A stretch of DNA of 64,000 nt from Pseudogulbenkiania subflava DSM 22618 (GCF_900177275.1 NZ_FXAG01000025.1:1-64000); one strand, 5' to 3'. Counted from the first letter of the stretch, positions 12,701 through 20,922 are shown. The notes: generated by a model from the sequence alone, not told the origin. Numbers and translations: made by a program.

Positions 12701-12800
12701 CACCGGCTACTCCTGCCGCTGCCAAACCGCCCTGATCGACGGCGTGACGTTGCCGCACCCGGCCAGCGCGCTGTTGCACGCGCTGGCCTCGGCCTCCTGA
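9759..12800 (+). CDS. ydiJ: D-2-hydroxyglutarate dehydrogenase, YdiJ type (FAD plus Fe-S)
   Basis: The 1013-residue flavo-iron-sulfur oxidoreductase has the length and domain order of E. coli YdiJ (known to oxidise D-2-hydroxyglutarate to 2-oxoglutarate): a FAD-binding domain (about 45-270, with PRGGGTGTNGQSLTGG), a FAD-oxidase C-terminal domain (GHVDAGVLHVRP), a 4Fe-4S ferredoxin segment near residue 665 (SGCLACKSCVGQCP) and a CCG-type cysteine domain at the C-terminus (AAGCCGMAGTYGHE). The start MIPRLTAEPS matches YdiJ proteins although the ribosome site is weak. Its position after hglS, which makes D-2-hydroxyglutarate, strongly supports the substrate. The terminator before it implies separate or conditional expression. 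Confidence 0.88.
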   Translation: MIPRLTAEPSASLYLDFIAELQVRGFGGEASSSYADRTVLATDNSIYQLLPQAVVFPKTVNDLSLIARLAAEPRFTTLVLSPRGGGTGTNGQSLTGGLVMDVSRHMNRILEINARERWVRVEAGVVKDQLNAALKPYGLFFAPELSTSNRATIGGMINTDASGQGSCLYGKTRDHVLELTTVLHGGTVWSSSALTEAELDTITRRDDLVGAVHRLLDAIRRDHAGLIAEKFPRLNRCLTGYDLAHIRDEQGRFNLNNVLCGSEGTLGFIAEAKLGVLPIPRASALVNVRYTSFDAALRDAPALMTLGAASIETVDSKVLGLARQDSVWHGVREFFPDDDTPAQGINLVEFLADSEEELERQLAAVESRLGAEGKANGRLGYTVARGAAAVNRIWGMRKKSVGLLGNVNDSRRPIPFVEDTAVPPEHLADYIAEFRTLLDSHGVSYGMFGHVDAGVLHVRPAIDMKDPQQERLVRAITDGVVALTRKYHGLLWGEHGKGVRSEYAPEFFGPLYPCLQQIKEAFDPHNQFNPGKIASPVGAELLKIDQVPTRGQHDRIIPITVRQGFDEALHCNGNGACYNFDPDDAMCPSWKGTRERRHSPKGRASLLREWLRQLAAAGVDPLAESARLRSAGPFAGLGGKLKNSLARKKGERDFSHEVMEAMSGCLACKSCVGQCPIKVDVPEFRAKFLELYYGRYLRPLKDHFIGALEQLLPLAARAPWLYNAAVGSRVGRALLKQLNLVESPLLSGIDLHRELARRGFAVATPATLQRLAEAERQRAVIVVQDAFTSYFETPLVLDVFELLRRLGFIPLIAPFRPNGKPLHVHGFLGRFRRVASANVVALNTLGSSGVPLVGIDPSMTLTYRSEYAKALGKENVPTVQLLQEWLAGQLEHLLPLKTVEQRAYTLLPHCTEKTNAPAATGDWQKVFAAFGLTLNTEAAGCCGMAGTYGHEADKRAMSEHLYGLSWKAIVGDRQDEGRLLATGYSCRCQTALIDGVTLPHPASALLHALASAS

Positions 12801-12821
12801 TCTCGCTACGTGCAGCTAAAG

Positions 12822-12854
12822 AAAAACGGAGGGCACCTGACGGTAGCCCTCCGT
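12822..12854 (-). terminator. Terminator of the small secreted protein gene (minus strand)
   Basis: The nine-base stem ACGGAGGGC (12826-12834) with GCCCTCCGT (12846-12854) is followed on the minus strand by five T residues (A-run at 12822-12826). On the plus strand the flank is not T-rich, so it mainly serves the minus-strand gene ending at 12886, and may also stop ydiJ transcripts. Confidence 0.8.
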
Positions 12855-12885
12855 TATCGATTCAGAACGACCGGGGAGACCGGTG

Positions 12886-13206
12886 TCAGCGCTGGGTAGC
12901 CGACTCCGTTTCGGTTTCCGTCTCGGTCTTGAGGTTGGTCTTCTCATTCTCCTGACCATTGACGCTCATGCGTTGCTGGGCACGAACGAGGCCACGAGTG
13001 GACGTCGACATGAACTGGGCGTTGGAATTGCTCAAGGCACTGTCACTCATGTGATCAGCGGAAACGCCGCCAGCATTGTTGCCCGAGTGATCCCCGGAAT
13101 GGCCACCGGAATGACCTCCGGAGTGGCCATTTGCCGCCAAGGCTGCTTGGGCAGTCGCGAGCGTGAACGCTACGCACAGCGACATCAGAGTAGTCTTGGT
13201 ATTCAT
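12886..13206 (-). CDS. Small secreted His/Ser/Gly-repeat protein
   Basis: The 106-residue precursor starts with a classical signal peptide (MNTKTTLMSLC..., cleavage probably after AQAALA, near residue 24). The mature part opens with four HSG-type repeats (GHSGGHSGGHSGDHSG, residues 27-42), continues with a polar segment containing HMS and LVRAQQRMS, and ends in a charged TE repeat (TETETETES). The start at 13206 is fixed by AAGGAGG just upstream; a longer frame adding ten residues skips that site. The clustered histidines could bind metal, but there is no direct evidence. The gene is monocistronic, with its own terminator. I cannot name the family with confidence; the product is probably periplasmic or secreted. 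Confidence 0.75.
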   Translation of the reverse strand: MNTKTTLMSLCVAFTLATAQAALAANGHSGGHSGGHSGDHSGNNAGGVSADHMSDSALSNSNAQFMSTSTRGLVRAQQRMSVNGQENEKTNLKTETETETESATQR

Positions 13207-13303
13207 ACAAACCTCCTTGTTCGGAATGGCTGGCATTGCACTGCCAGGGTCTTTTGTGACCCGGGCATAACCTCAAGGTTCCCTTCGCCGCCGCCGTCCT
13301 GAC

Positions 13304-13332
13304 CGCTGGCGGCCCTTGCGAAGCCGCCAGCG
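13304..13332 (-). other. GC-rich hairpin downstream of terC
   Basis: A perfect 10-base stem (CGCTGGCGGC at 13304-13313 with 13323-13332) and nine-base loop lies ten bases after the terC stop codon. There is no T-run on the minus strand, so it may be an RNA-stabilising 3' hairpin or a weak terminator. Confidence 0.45.
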
Positions 13333-13341
13333 AGTGCCGCC

Positions 13342-14331
13342 TCAGGCGCTCGGAGCCGCGTCGTTGCGGGTCTTGTAGAGCGAAAACAGCACGCCGGAGA
13401 GCAGCAGCCCGAAGGTCACCAGCAGCGACAATCCGGTCGGAATCTTCAGGCTGGTCAGCCCGATATCGTGCAGATAGACCAGCCCCACCTTGCTGCCGAT
13501 GAAGACCAGCACCAGCGACAGCGCGTACTTCAGGTAGTGGAAGCGATGCACCATCGCCGCCAGCGCGAAGTACAGGGCACGCAGACCCAGCACTGCAAAG
13601 ATGTTCGAGGTATAGACGATGAACGGGTCCTGGGTGATGGCGAAGATCGCCGGAATACTGTCCACCGCAAATACCACGTCGGCTGATTCCACCATGATCA
13701 GCGCCAGCAGCAGCGGCGTCGCCCACCAACCGCGCGCCAGGCCGTGGCGCTCGCCGCGCACCCAGAAATGCTGTTCGTGCAGCGTCGGCGTCAGGCGCAT
13801 ATGGCCCTTCAGCCAGCGATACATGCGGTTCTTTTCCAAAGATGGATGCTCGTCGTCGGCGAACAGCATCTTGACCCCGGTCACCACCAGGAACAGACCG
13901 AACAGCACCAGCATCCACTGGAACTCCGCCACCAGCGCCGCCCCCAGCCCGATCATCACCGCGCGCAGCACGATCACGCCCAGAATGCCCCAGAACAGCA
14001 CGCGGTGCTGGTAGATGCGCGGCACAGCGAGGCTGGTGAAGATCAGCGACATCACGAAGATGTTGTCCATCGACAGCGATTTCTCGATCACATAGCCGGT
14101 GAAGTACTGCATGCCGGCATCCGCGCCCTTGTACCACCAGAGCCAGCCGCCGAAGGCCAGCCCCATGGCGATGTAGAAGGCCGACAGTTTCAGGCTCTCC
14201 TTCACGCCGATCTCGTGCTGATCCTTGTGCAGCACGCCGAGGTCGAAGACCAGCAGCGCTCCCACCAGCGTCATGAACATCAGCCAGACCCAAAGCGGGT
14301 AGCCGATGACGGAGATAAAAATCCAATCCAT
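13342..14331 (-). CDS. TerC/Alx-family integral membrane protein (probable Mn2+ exporter)
   Basis: The 329-residue polytopic protein has eight or nine hydrophobic segments and the family signatures EKSLSMDNIFVMSLIF and ALIMVESADVVFAVDSIPAI, whose acidic residues lie in the membrane. TerC/Alx proteins export manganese, help metalate exported proteins and appear in tellurite or alkaline-stress responses (family knowledge). Two adjacent ATGs are possible; the second, at 14331, has better spacing from AAGGA. A palindromic repeat occupies the 5' leader and ends right next to that ribosome site. I looked for the Mn riboswitch (yybP-ykoY) that precedes alx in E. coli and found nothing convincing. 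Confidence 0.9.
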   Translation of the reverse strand: MDWIFISVIGYPLWVWLMFMTLVGALLVFDLGVLHKDQHEIGVKESLKLSAFYIAMGLAFGGWLWWYKGADAGMQYFTGYVIEKSLSMDNIFVMSLIFTSLAVPRIYQHRVLFWGILGVIVLRAVMIGLGAALVAEFQWMLVLFGLFLVVTGVKMLFADDEHPSLEKNRMYRWLKGHMRLTPTLHEQHFWVRGERHGLARGWWATPLLLALIMVESADVVFAVDSIPAIFAITQDPFIVYTSNIFAVLGLRALYFALAAMVHRFHYLKYALSLVLVFIGSKVGLVYLHDIGLTSLKIPTGLSLLVTFGLLLSGVLFSLYKTRNDAAPSA

Positions 14332-14345
14332 CATTATTCCTTAGA

Positions 14346-14453
14346 GCCGCTAACAAAACCCAGCGCAGTGGTCTTGGCTAGGCGTGCGGCTGCAGACAGT
14401 ACAAGTAGTACGGCAAAGCCGCATAACAACGCCAAGAGGGTTTTGTTAGCGGC
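14346..14453. repeat. MITE-like 108-bp palindromic element between htpX and terC
   Basis: A 16-base terminal arm, GCCGCTAACAAAACCC (14346-14361), is perfectly repeated in inverse at 14438-14453. Inner pairing continues imperfectly through CTTGGC/GCCAAG, GCGGCT/AGCCGC and a central AGTAC/GTACT stem around 14398-14410. The element has no coding capacity and fills almost the whole htpX-terC gap, so it would be part of the terC 5' leader. Its form is that of a small non-autonomous mobile repeat. Confidence 0.8.
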
Positions 14454-14462
14454 GCTTAGTCG

Positions 14463-15350
14463 TTACGAGCGGGTTTGCAGCGCGCTAACACGCTCTTCGA
14501 TGCTCGGGTGGCTGGCAAACAGCGCCATCAGCCCGCCCTTGCCGCCGGAAATGCCCGAGGCGGCCATGCCCTGAGGCAGCGCGCCCGGTTCCATGCCGCC
14601 CAAGCGGTACAGCGCGGCGATCATCGGCTGACGCGACCCCATCAGCTGGGCCGCACCGGCGTCGGCGCGGAATTCGCGCTGGCGCGAGAAGTACATAACG
14701 ATGGCCGAGGCCAGGATGCCGAACACGATCTCGCAGGCGATCACCGTCACCATGTAGCCGATGCCGGGGCCGGACGACGCTTCCTCCTCGTCGTTGCGGC
14801 GCAGGAAGCTGTCGACCAGGTAGCCCACCACGCGCGCCAGGAAGAACACGAAGGTATTCACCACGCCCTGGATCAGCGTCAGGGTGACCATGTCACCGTT
14901 CTTGATGTGGGCAATTTCGTGCGCCAGCACCGCCTCGACTTCCTCCTCCCTCATCGAGGCGAGCAGACCGGTCGACACCGCGACCAGCGAGTTCGACTTG
15001 CTGGCGCCGGTGGCGAAGGCATTGGGCTCGCCCTCGTACACCGCCACTTCCGGCATCGGCAGGCCGGCGCGCGTGGCCAGCTTCTGCACGGTATTCACCA
15101 GCCAGCGCTCGGTGGGGTGGGACGGGTTGTCGATGACGCGGGCGCCGGTGCTCCACTTGGCGATGGTCTTCGACATCAAGAGCGAAATGAAGGCGCCACC
15201 AAAGCCCATCAGCGCTGAAAACGCCAACAGCATGCCGAGGTTCAGGCCGTTGGCGGTAAGAAAGCGGTTAACGCCCAGAAGCTGAGCCGCGACGCTGAGT
15301 ACCAGCATCACGGCTAGGTTGGTCACAATGAGCAGCAGGACACGTTTCAT
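14463..15350 (-). CDS. htpX: Membrane zinc metalloprotease HtpX
   Basis: The 295-residue M48B protease takes part in quality control of membrane proteins. Two N-terminal membrane segments (about residues 4-24 and 36-58) precede the catalytic [10 protein letters not shown] motif (His144, Glu145, His148); two further segments follow, and the third zinc ligand is expected in the Glu/Asp-rich [10 protein letters not shown] segment. The start MKRVLLLIV matches HtpX proteins; an upstream in-frame codon would add 17 unrelated residues. It is divergent from an NhaR-like gene with a 105-base intergenic region containing an inverted repeat. Length is typical. Confidence 0.95.
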   Translation of the reverse strand: MKRVLLLIVTNLAVMLVLSVAAQLLGVNRFLTANGLNLGMLLAFSALMGFGGAFISLLMSKTIAKWSTGARVIDNPSHPTERWLVNTVQKLATRAGLPMPEVAVYEGEPNAFATGASKSNSLVAVSTGLLASMREEEVEAVLAHEIAHIKNGDMVTLTLIQGVVNTFVFFLARVVGYLVDSFLRRNDEEEASSGPGIGYMVTVIACEIVFGILASAIVMYFSRQREFRADAGAAQLMGSRQPMIAALYRLGGMEPGALPQGMAASGISGGKGGLMALFASHPSIEERVSALQTRS

Positions 15351-15414
15351 GATGGTTATCCGGGGGTTGTTGAAATGTGCTGACAGCATAGCCCCTGACA
15401 TTCAAAGATAAAAT

Positions 15415-15448
15415 CGAATAAAATCACATGAATAATCCGATTTATTCG
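15415..15448. promoter_or_regulatory. Candidate NhaR/LysR operator in the htpX-nhaR divergent region
   Basis: An inverted repeat CGAATAAAATC (15415-15425) ... GATTTATTCG (15439-15448) in an AT-rich stretch ends eight bases before the nhaR-like start codon. Position and symmetry suit a LysR-type autoregulatory site that could also affect htpX. Assigned by inspection only. Confidence 0.45.
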
Positions 15449-15455
15449 AACAATC

Positions 15456-16403
15456 ATGAAAGAAATCCTCAACTACAAGCACCTGCATTACTTCTGGGCC
15501 GTCGCGCGCGAGGGTGGGGTCAACCGGGCGGCGGAACGGCTCGGCATGAGCGCGCAAACCGTCAGCGGTCAGGTATCGAAGCTGGAACACGCCCTCGGCA
15601 AGGCCCTGTTCACGCAGCAGGGGCGCAACCTGGTGCTGACCGAGGCGGGGCGCGTGGCGCTGCAATTCGCCGATCAGATCTTCATGTTGGGGGAGGCGCT
15701 GCAGGAAACGCTGGAGGACGACACCTTGGGGTCGACGGTACGGCTGGCGGCCGGCATCACCGACGTGCTGCCCAAAACCGTGTCCTACCGCCTGCTGGAA
15801 CCGGTGCTGGGCAGCGAGCAGCGCGTGCGGCTGATCTGTACCGAAGGCGCCTTCGACGAACTCTTGGCCGAGCTGGCGCTGCATCGGCTGGATGTGGTGC
15901 TGGCCGACCGGCCGGTCCCCGCCGGCGGCCAGCAGCCCTTCGTTTCCACCCTGATGGCACGCTGCCCGGTGATGATCTTCGGCACCGACAAACTGTGCAG
16001 CCAGTACCGCGAGGGCTTCCCGCTCAGCCTGTCACGCGCGCCGATGTTGCTGCCGACGCGCGACAACGTGCTGCGCAGTCAGCTCGAACAATGGTTCGAA
16101 GAGCAAAACATCAAGGTCGACATCGTTGGCGAATTCGAGGACGGCGCCTTGCTCAAGACCTTCGGCCGGCAGGGGGTCGGACTGTTTCCTGCCCCCTCGT
16201 TCCAGGTCGACGACATCACGCGCCAGTTCGAGGTTGAGGTGGTGGGGGAGGTGACGGGGGTCTACGAGCACTACTACGCCATCGCCAACCGCCGCAAACT
16301 GCAGCACAGCGCCGTCGAGACCCTGATGCGTTCGGCGACGGAACCACACGAACGCGACGCAGCGCCAGCCGGCGGGCCGGCCCTCCCACCACGCGCGCAG
16401 TAG
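15456..16403 (+). CDS. nhaR: NhaR-like LysR-family transcriptional activator
   Basis: The 315-residue protein opens with LNYKHLHYFWAVAREGGV and a helix-turn-helix containing AAERLGMSAQTVSGQVSKLE, which is the NhaR pattern. NhaR of enterobacteria activates the Na+/H+ antiporter gene nhaA in response to Na+ (family knowledge). No antiporter gene is nearby; the divergent neighbour is htpX, so the target set may differ here. The C-terminus carries about 20 extra Ala/Pro-rich residues. The reading frame ends seven bases before the convergent DUF2339 gene. Family assignment is good; the regulon is unknown. Confidence 0.85.
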   Translation: MKEILNYKHLHYFWAVAREGGVNRAAERLGMSAQTVSGQVSKLEHALGKALFTQQGRNLVLTEAGRVALQFADQIFMLGEALQETLEDDTLGSTVRLAAGITDVLPKTVSYRLLEPVLGSEQRVRLICTEGAFDELLAELALHRLDVVLADRPVPAGGQQPFVSTLMARCPVMIFGTDKLCSQYREGFPLSLSRAPMLLPTRDNVLRSQLEQWFEEQNIKVDIVGEFEDGALLKTFGRQGVGLFPAPSFQVDDITRQFEVEVVGEVTGVYEHYYAIANRRKLQHSAVETLMRSATEPHERDAAPAGGPALPPRAQ

Positions 16404-16410
16404 ACGCCGC

Positions 16411-19032
16411 TCATCCTTCTTCCGGCGGGGGAACCGGGGCGAAGTAGCTGGCCGCCAATACCAGCAGGGCCACGCCGATCAACGACCCGGTCCACAGCAG
16501 CGTGCCGGCGCCCGCCAGATCGACAAACAGGAGCTTGGCCCCCACCACCGCCAGCAAGGCAAATCCCGCCTGCCAGAGTCGCCGCACGCCAATGCCGGCG
16601 GCGCGGATCATCGCCGCGATGGCGGTCAGCGTCCACAGCAGGGTCAACATCGCCTGCAGCAAGGTGGAATGCCACAGGGCATCGGCCCGGAAGGGGATGC
16701 CGCCCCAATGATGGGCGATGCGCGCGGCAAGGCTGCTGATCCAGACAAACGCCAGCACCCCGACCCGGTTGGCCTGTGGCAACGGCGTGTCTGGCCAGGG
16801 GTCTAGCTCGAAGCCGCGCAGCCAGCGGTAAAGCGTCGCCAGCACGGCCAGTTGCACCAGGTCGAAGGGATTGAGGAGAGGTACGTAGGGCAGGCCGGAA
16901 CCGCCGCCGTCATGCGCCAATCCCGCCCACAGCAGCCACGCCGCCAGCCATGCCGCGGGCAGCAGGGAGCCGGGGCCGCGATAGGTGAGCGGTGCGGCCG
17001 ATATCGGCGGCAAAGCGCGACGGGAACCCTCAATCGCCAGCCACACCCCGCCCAGCGGCCCGACCGCCAGGGCCAGCACCGGCCAGAGGGTGACACCGGG
17101 AGCGAGGCGGAAGCCCAGCCAGGCCAGCTCGCCGGATACCAGCAGCATGGCCAGCCAGAAGCCGCCGACGTGGCGCATGGCCGGCCACATCGCCACCCCG
17201 TCCGCCTGCTGTCTGGCCAGCAGCCAGTAATGCCCGGCCAGCGACAACGGCAAGGCCAGCACCATCAGGCCGGCCAGCATGTGCTGGCTGTGCAGCCAGG
17301 CCGCCCCCGCCGCCAGCCACAGCACCGGCAGCAACAGCAGCGAGAGATGGCGGAGCGCGTTCCAGGCCAAGCGTCGCCCCAAGACTTCCAACGCGATCAG
17401 TGACAAGGCGATATAGGTCAGGGTCACCGGGGTGCTTTGCACCAGTGGCAAGTGCCGCTCGCTCTCGCTCCAGCCGGCGAGACCCCACCAGGCAAAGGCC
17501 CAGAGCAGCGCCGGTATCGCTACGCGCTCGTCGAAGCGCCGCAGCAGACGGGCGCTGGCGAAAGCGGCCCCGGCCAGCAAGGCCATGCCGAGGAAGATAT
17601 CGTTGATCACCGGCAGGCCCGTCTGCATCTGCGGCAATCCATACAGGAAATACCCGGCGGCGGCCGCTTGCAGCGCGGCGCCGCAGGCCATCGCCAGCTT
17701 GCGCCGCTGCACGACGCCGAACCACAGCACCGCCACGCCTTCCACTGCCCAGAAGGCCGCCGTCACCTGGGCGCCAAAGGCCAGCGGCGCCACCAGGGTG
17801 CCGAAGGCGATGCCCAGCCCCAGTTGGCAGCGCTCCAGCACGCGCAGGGCCGCGTCGCGGCGGCGAAAGAGCAGCACCCACAGCGCCAGGTAATACAGCG
17901 CCGCTGCCAGCGCGGCCCAGGCTAGCTCGTAGCGGTCGCCAGCCAGTTCCGACTGCAGCGCGAAGCCGACCAGCGGCGTGCCGAAGACCAGCGTGCTGTC
18001 GCTCCATCCGGCCCAGCCTGGGGCGCGAAACAGCGCCATCAGCACGGGGGTGGCCGAATAAAGCCCCCAGAAAAACAGCAGGAAGGCCTGGCTCACGCCA
18101 TGATAGTCGGCGCGGTAATGCTCGACAGCCCAGGCCATACCGACGCCGATCGTCATCAAAAAACCGGTGACATTGAGCAGCCGCCAGTTCTTGAACCATG
18201 AGACGCCGACGATGAAGGTGTTGAGCAAAACGAAATAGGCAAACAGCGGCGTCGGATCGCTGCTGTCGGTGGCAGCCAGAACCGGCGCGGCAAAGGCACC
18301 CGCCAGCCCGAACGCCGCCAGCACGACGCCATCCTCGGCCACCGCCAGCAGCACGCAGACGACGCCCAGCATGGCGAACAGCAGGAAGGCGGGCGTGGCG
18401 CCGAACAGGGCGTAGCGCACATGCATGAAATAGACGATCAGGTAGAGGATGGCAAAGCCGCCACCCTGCAAGGCGATGCCGAAGTTGGCGCGCACGCCCT
18501 GGTGCACCCGGTTCCAGCCAAAGGCGACCATCGCGCCACCGACGACGGTGCCCAGCACGAGGCGCAACGGCACCGGCAGCAGCCCGTAATCAGCGGCCAG
18601 CCGCAAGGCCGAGGCGACGCCGAAAAACAGCAACACGACGCCGATCTTGGCCAGCAAATTGCCGGCTAGCAGACGCTGCCAGAGCGGCACGGCCATTTCC
18701 GCCGTCGCCTCGGTTTCGGTGGGCGCGGCGGCTTGCATTGCCGCCGTGGGTTCGACCACTGGCACCGGAGGTGTCGCAGCCTCTCCATCATCGGGCGATG
18801 GAGTGGTTTCCTCTACCGCCTCCAGCAGCGGGGTGGATGCCGGGGGTGGCTCGGCGTCGACGCCTTGGCCTTTCAGTGCCGCCAGCTCATGCCGCATCTG
18901 CTCGGCCTCGCGCTGCAGCCAGAGCACTTGCGTTTCGAGTGATCGCAGGCGTTGCTCGACGCCGCTACGCCTGCCGAGTCGAGACAAGAAGATGAGCGCG
19001 GCAAGAAACAGCAGAAACCCGAACAAACCCAT
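16411..19032 (-). CDS. DUF2339 polytopic membrane protein
   Basis: The 873-residue protein begins with one membrane segment (about 2-16), followed by a coiled-coil stretch (about 24-60, EQRLRSLETQVLWLQREAEQ) and a Pro/Thr/Glu-rich linker (60-115). The rest is more than twenty closely packed hydrophobic segments, the pattern of DUF2339 proteins. No biochemical function is known to me for this family. It is the last gene of an operon with an ArsR regulator and an MFS-acyltransferase fusion, starting nine bases after the latter, so a role in envelope lipids or envelope stress is a reasonable guess but not shown. Length is typical for the family. Confidence 0.85.
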   Translation of the reverse strand: MGLFGFLLFLAALIFLSRLGRRSGVEQRLRSLETQVLWLQREAEQMRHELAALKGQGVDAEPPPASTPLLEAVEETTPSPDDGEAATPPVPVVEPTAAMQAAAPTETEATAEMAVPLWQRLLAGNLLAKIGVVLLFFGVASALRLAADYGLLPVPLRLVLGTVVGGAMVAFGWNRVHQGVRANFGIALQGGGFAILYLIVYFMHVRYALFGATPAFLLFAMLGVVCVLLAVAEDGVVLAAFGLAGAFAAPVLAATDSSDPTPLFAYFVLLNTFIVGVSWFKNWRLLNVTGFLMTIGVGMAWAVEHYRADYHGVSQAFLLFFWGLYSATPVLMALFRAPGWAGWSDSTLVFGTPLVGFALQSELAGDRYELAWAALAAALYYLALWVLLFRRRDAALRVLERCQLGLGIAFGTLVAPLAFGAQVTAAFWAVEGVAVLWFGVVQRRKLAMACGAALQAAAAGYFLYGLPQMQTGLPVINDIFLGMALLAGAAFASARLLRRFDERVAIPALLWAFAWWGLAGWSESERHLPLVQSTPVTLTYIALSLIALEVLGRRLAWNALRHLSLLLLPVLWLAAGAAWLHSQHMLAGLMVLALPLSLAGHYWLLARQQADGVAMWPAMRHVGGFWLAMLLVSGELAWLGFRLAPGVTLWPVLALAVGPLGGVWLAIEGSRRALPPISAAPLTYRGPGSLLPAAWLAAWLLWAGLAHDGGGSGLPYVPLLNPFDLVQLAVLATLYRWLRGFELDPWPDTPLPQANRVGVLAFVWISSLAARIAHHWGGIPFRADALWHSTLLQAMLTLLWTLTAIAAMIRAAGIGVRRLWQAGFALLAVVGAKLLFVDLAGAGTLLWTGSLIGVALLVLAASYFAPVPPPEEG

Positions 19033-19041
19033 GTTCGCCCC

Positions 19042-20922
19042 CTAGCGGCGTTCGCCGCGTAATTCGCCAACCAAGGTTTGCAGGCGATCGGGCGCGGCGT
19101 CTTCCGGCGCAACCGGCGGCGCCCCCACCAGGGCGATCTTCGAGAAGAAGCCCCGGCGGAACGGCGTTTTCATCGCCTGGCCGTCGATGCGCGAGAAGAA
19201 GCTTCCCCACAAGCCTTGCAGGGCCAGCGGCACCACCGGCACCGGGGTGGCCTCCAGAATGCGGGTGATGCCGGGGCGGAAGGGGTAGAGGTCGCCGGTA
19301 TCGGTAATGCGGCCTTCCGGGAAGATGCCCACCAAGTCGCCGGCCTCCAGCGCCTTGGCGACCTCGGCAAAGGCCCGCTCCATCATGACCGGATCTTCCT
19401 TGGCCGGCGCGATGGGGATGGCACGCGAGTGGCGGAAGATGTAGTTCAGCAGTGGCGTCTTGAAGATGCGGTGGTCCATGACGAAGCGGATCGGCCGCGG
19501 CGAGGCCCCCATGATGATGACCGGATCGATGAAGCTGACATGGTTGCAGACCAGCAGCGCGGGGCCCTCGTCGGGAATGTGCTCCAGCCCCTTCTTCTCG
19601 AGCCGGTAGGCGGCGTGGATGAGCAGCCACGCCAGGAAGCGCAGCATGAATTCGGGCACCAGCCCGTAGATATAGATCGCCACCGCCGCATTGCAAAGCG
19701 CCGCAATACCGAACAGGGCAGGGATGGGCAGCCCGGCGCCCAGCAGACCGGCGGCAGCCAGGGCACCCGCCACCATGAACAGGGCATTGAGGATGTTGTT
19801 GGCGGCGATGATGCGTGCCCGGTGCTCCGGCGAGCTGCGCATTTGCACCAGGGCGTAGAGCGGCACGATGAAAAAGCCACCGAACATCCCCAGCATCACG
19901 AGATCGAACAGCACCCGCCACGCCCACGGCTGGCCCAGCAGCGCCCCGATGCCGAGCGGTGCGGCGCCGGCGAGCGAGGAAGGCGAAGCGAAGGCGAGAT
20001 CGACCCCGAACAGGGTCAGGCCGACCGAACCGAAAGGCACCAGGCCAATCTCGACACGTTTGCCAGACAGGCGTTCGCACAGCAGGGAGCCCGTACCGAT
20101 GCCGACGGTGAAGGTGGCCAGGAGCAGCGTGACGACCGACTCGTTGCCACCCAGCACATTCTTGGCGTAGGCCGGGAACTGGGCGAGGTAGAGCGCGCCG
20201 TACAGCCAGAACCACGAGATACCCAGGATGGACAGAAACACGGTGCGGTTCTGCCGGGCAAAGCCGATGTTGCGCCAGGTTTCGGTCAAGGGATTGGGGT
20301 TGACCTTCAGTTCGGGGGCGGGTGCCGGCGCCGTCGGGATACGCCAGCTGGTGAGCAACCCCAGCAGCGCCACCAGCCATCCGCCGAGTGCAATCCAGGC
20401 CGGCTGCGCGACGGACCCGGCCAGCAAGCCGCCGGCCAGGGTGCCGATGAGGATGGCGACGAAGGTGCCGGCCTCGACCAGCGCATTGCCGCCGACCAGT
20501 TCGGCCTCGCCCAGATGCTGCGGCAGGATGGCGTATTTCACCGGGCCGAACAACGTCGAGTGCAGGCCCAGCAGGAACAGCGCCGACAGCAGCACTACGA
20601 GACTATGTAGCCAGAACCCGGCGGCCGCCACCGCCATGATGACCATCTCCAGCACCTTGACGAGCCGTGCCAGCCGCGCCTTGTCGTATTTGTCGGCCAG
20701 TTGTCCCGCGGTTGCCGAAAACAGGAAGAAGGGCAGGATGAAGATGCCGGCTGCCAGATTGGCCAGCACCTCGGCCTTGAGCGTGGTCCACTGGCTGGTC
20801 TGAAAGGTCAGCAGCACGACCAGGGCATTCTTGAACAGGTTGTCGTTGAAGGCCCCGAGAAACTGCGTGGCGAAGAAGGGCGCAAAACGACGCGCTTTGA
20901 GCAGACCGAACTGTGACGACAT
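19042..20922 (-). CDS. MFS transporter fused to a 1-acylglycerol-3-phosphate acyltransferase (LplT-PlsC)
   Basis: The 626-residue fusion has an N-terminal MFS domain of about 400 residues resembling the lysophospholipid flippase LplT (start LLKARRFAPFFATQFLGAFN) and a C-terminal PlsC-type acyltransferase. The latter shows the catalytic NHVSFID box (Asn460-His461 ... Asp466) and the FPEGR substrate box. Such proteins are expected to bring lysophospholipid across the inner membrane and re-acylate it (inference from the Aas/LplT pair). Many relatives carry a third, AMP-binding acyl-ACP synthetase domain; here the protein ends after PlsC. The ATG overlaps the arsR stop as TGATG, so the two are coupled. 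Confidence 0.87.
   Translation of the reverse strand: MSSQFGLLKARRFAPFFATQFLGAFNDNLFKNALVVLLTFQTSQWTTLKAEVLANLAAGIFILPFFLFSATAGQLADKYDKARLARLVKVLEMVIMAVAAAGFWLHSLVVLLSALFLLGLHSTLFGPVKYAILPQHLGEAELVGGNALVEAGTFVAILIGTLAGGLLAGSVAQPAWIALGGWLVALLGLLTSWRIPTAPAPAPELKVNPNPLTETWRNIGFARQNRTVFLSILGISWFWLYGALYLAQFPAYAKNVLGGNESVVTLLLATFTVGIGTGSLLCERLSGKRVEIGLVPFGSVGLTLFGVDLAFASPSSLAGAAPLGIGALLGQPWAWRVLFDLVMLGMFGGFFIVPLYALVQMRSSPEHRARIIAANNILNALFMVAGALAAAGLLGAGLPIPALFGIAALCNAAVAIYIYGLVPEFMLRFLAWLLIHAAYRLEKKGLEHIPDEGPALLVCNHVSFIDPVIIMGASPRPIRFVMDHRIFKTPLLNYIFRHSRAIPIAPAKEDPVMMERAFAEVAKALEAGDLVGIFPEGRITDTGDLYPFRPGITRILEATPVPVVPLALQGLWGSFFSRIDGQAMKTPFRRGFFSKIALVGAPPVAPEDAAPDRLQTLVGELRGERR

Noticed and set aside
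14332-14462. Mn-sensing yybP-ykoY riboswitch before terC
   Set aside because: The leader is accounted for by a palindromic repeat; I could not find the conserved internal loops of the riboswitch.
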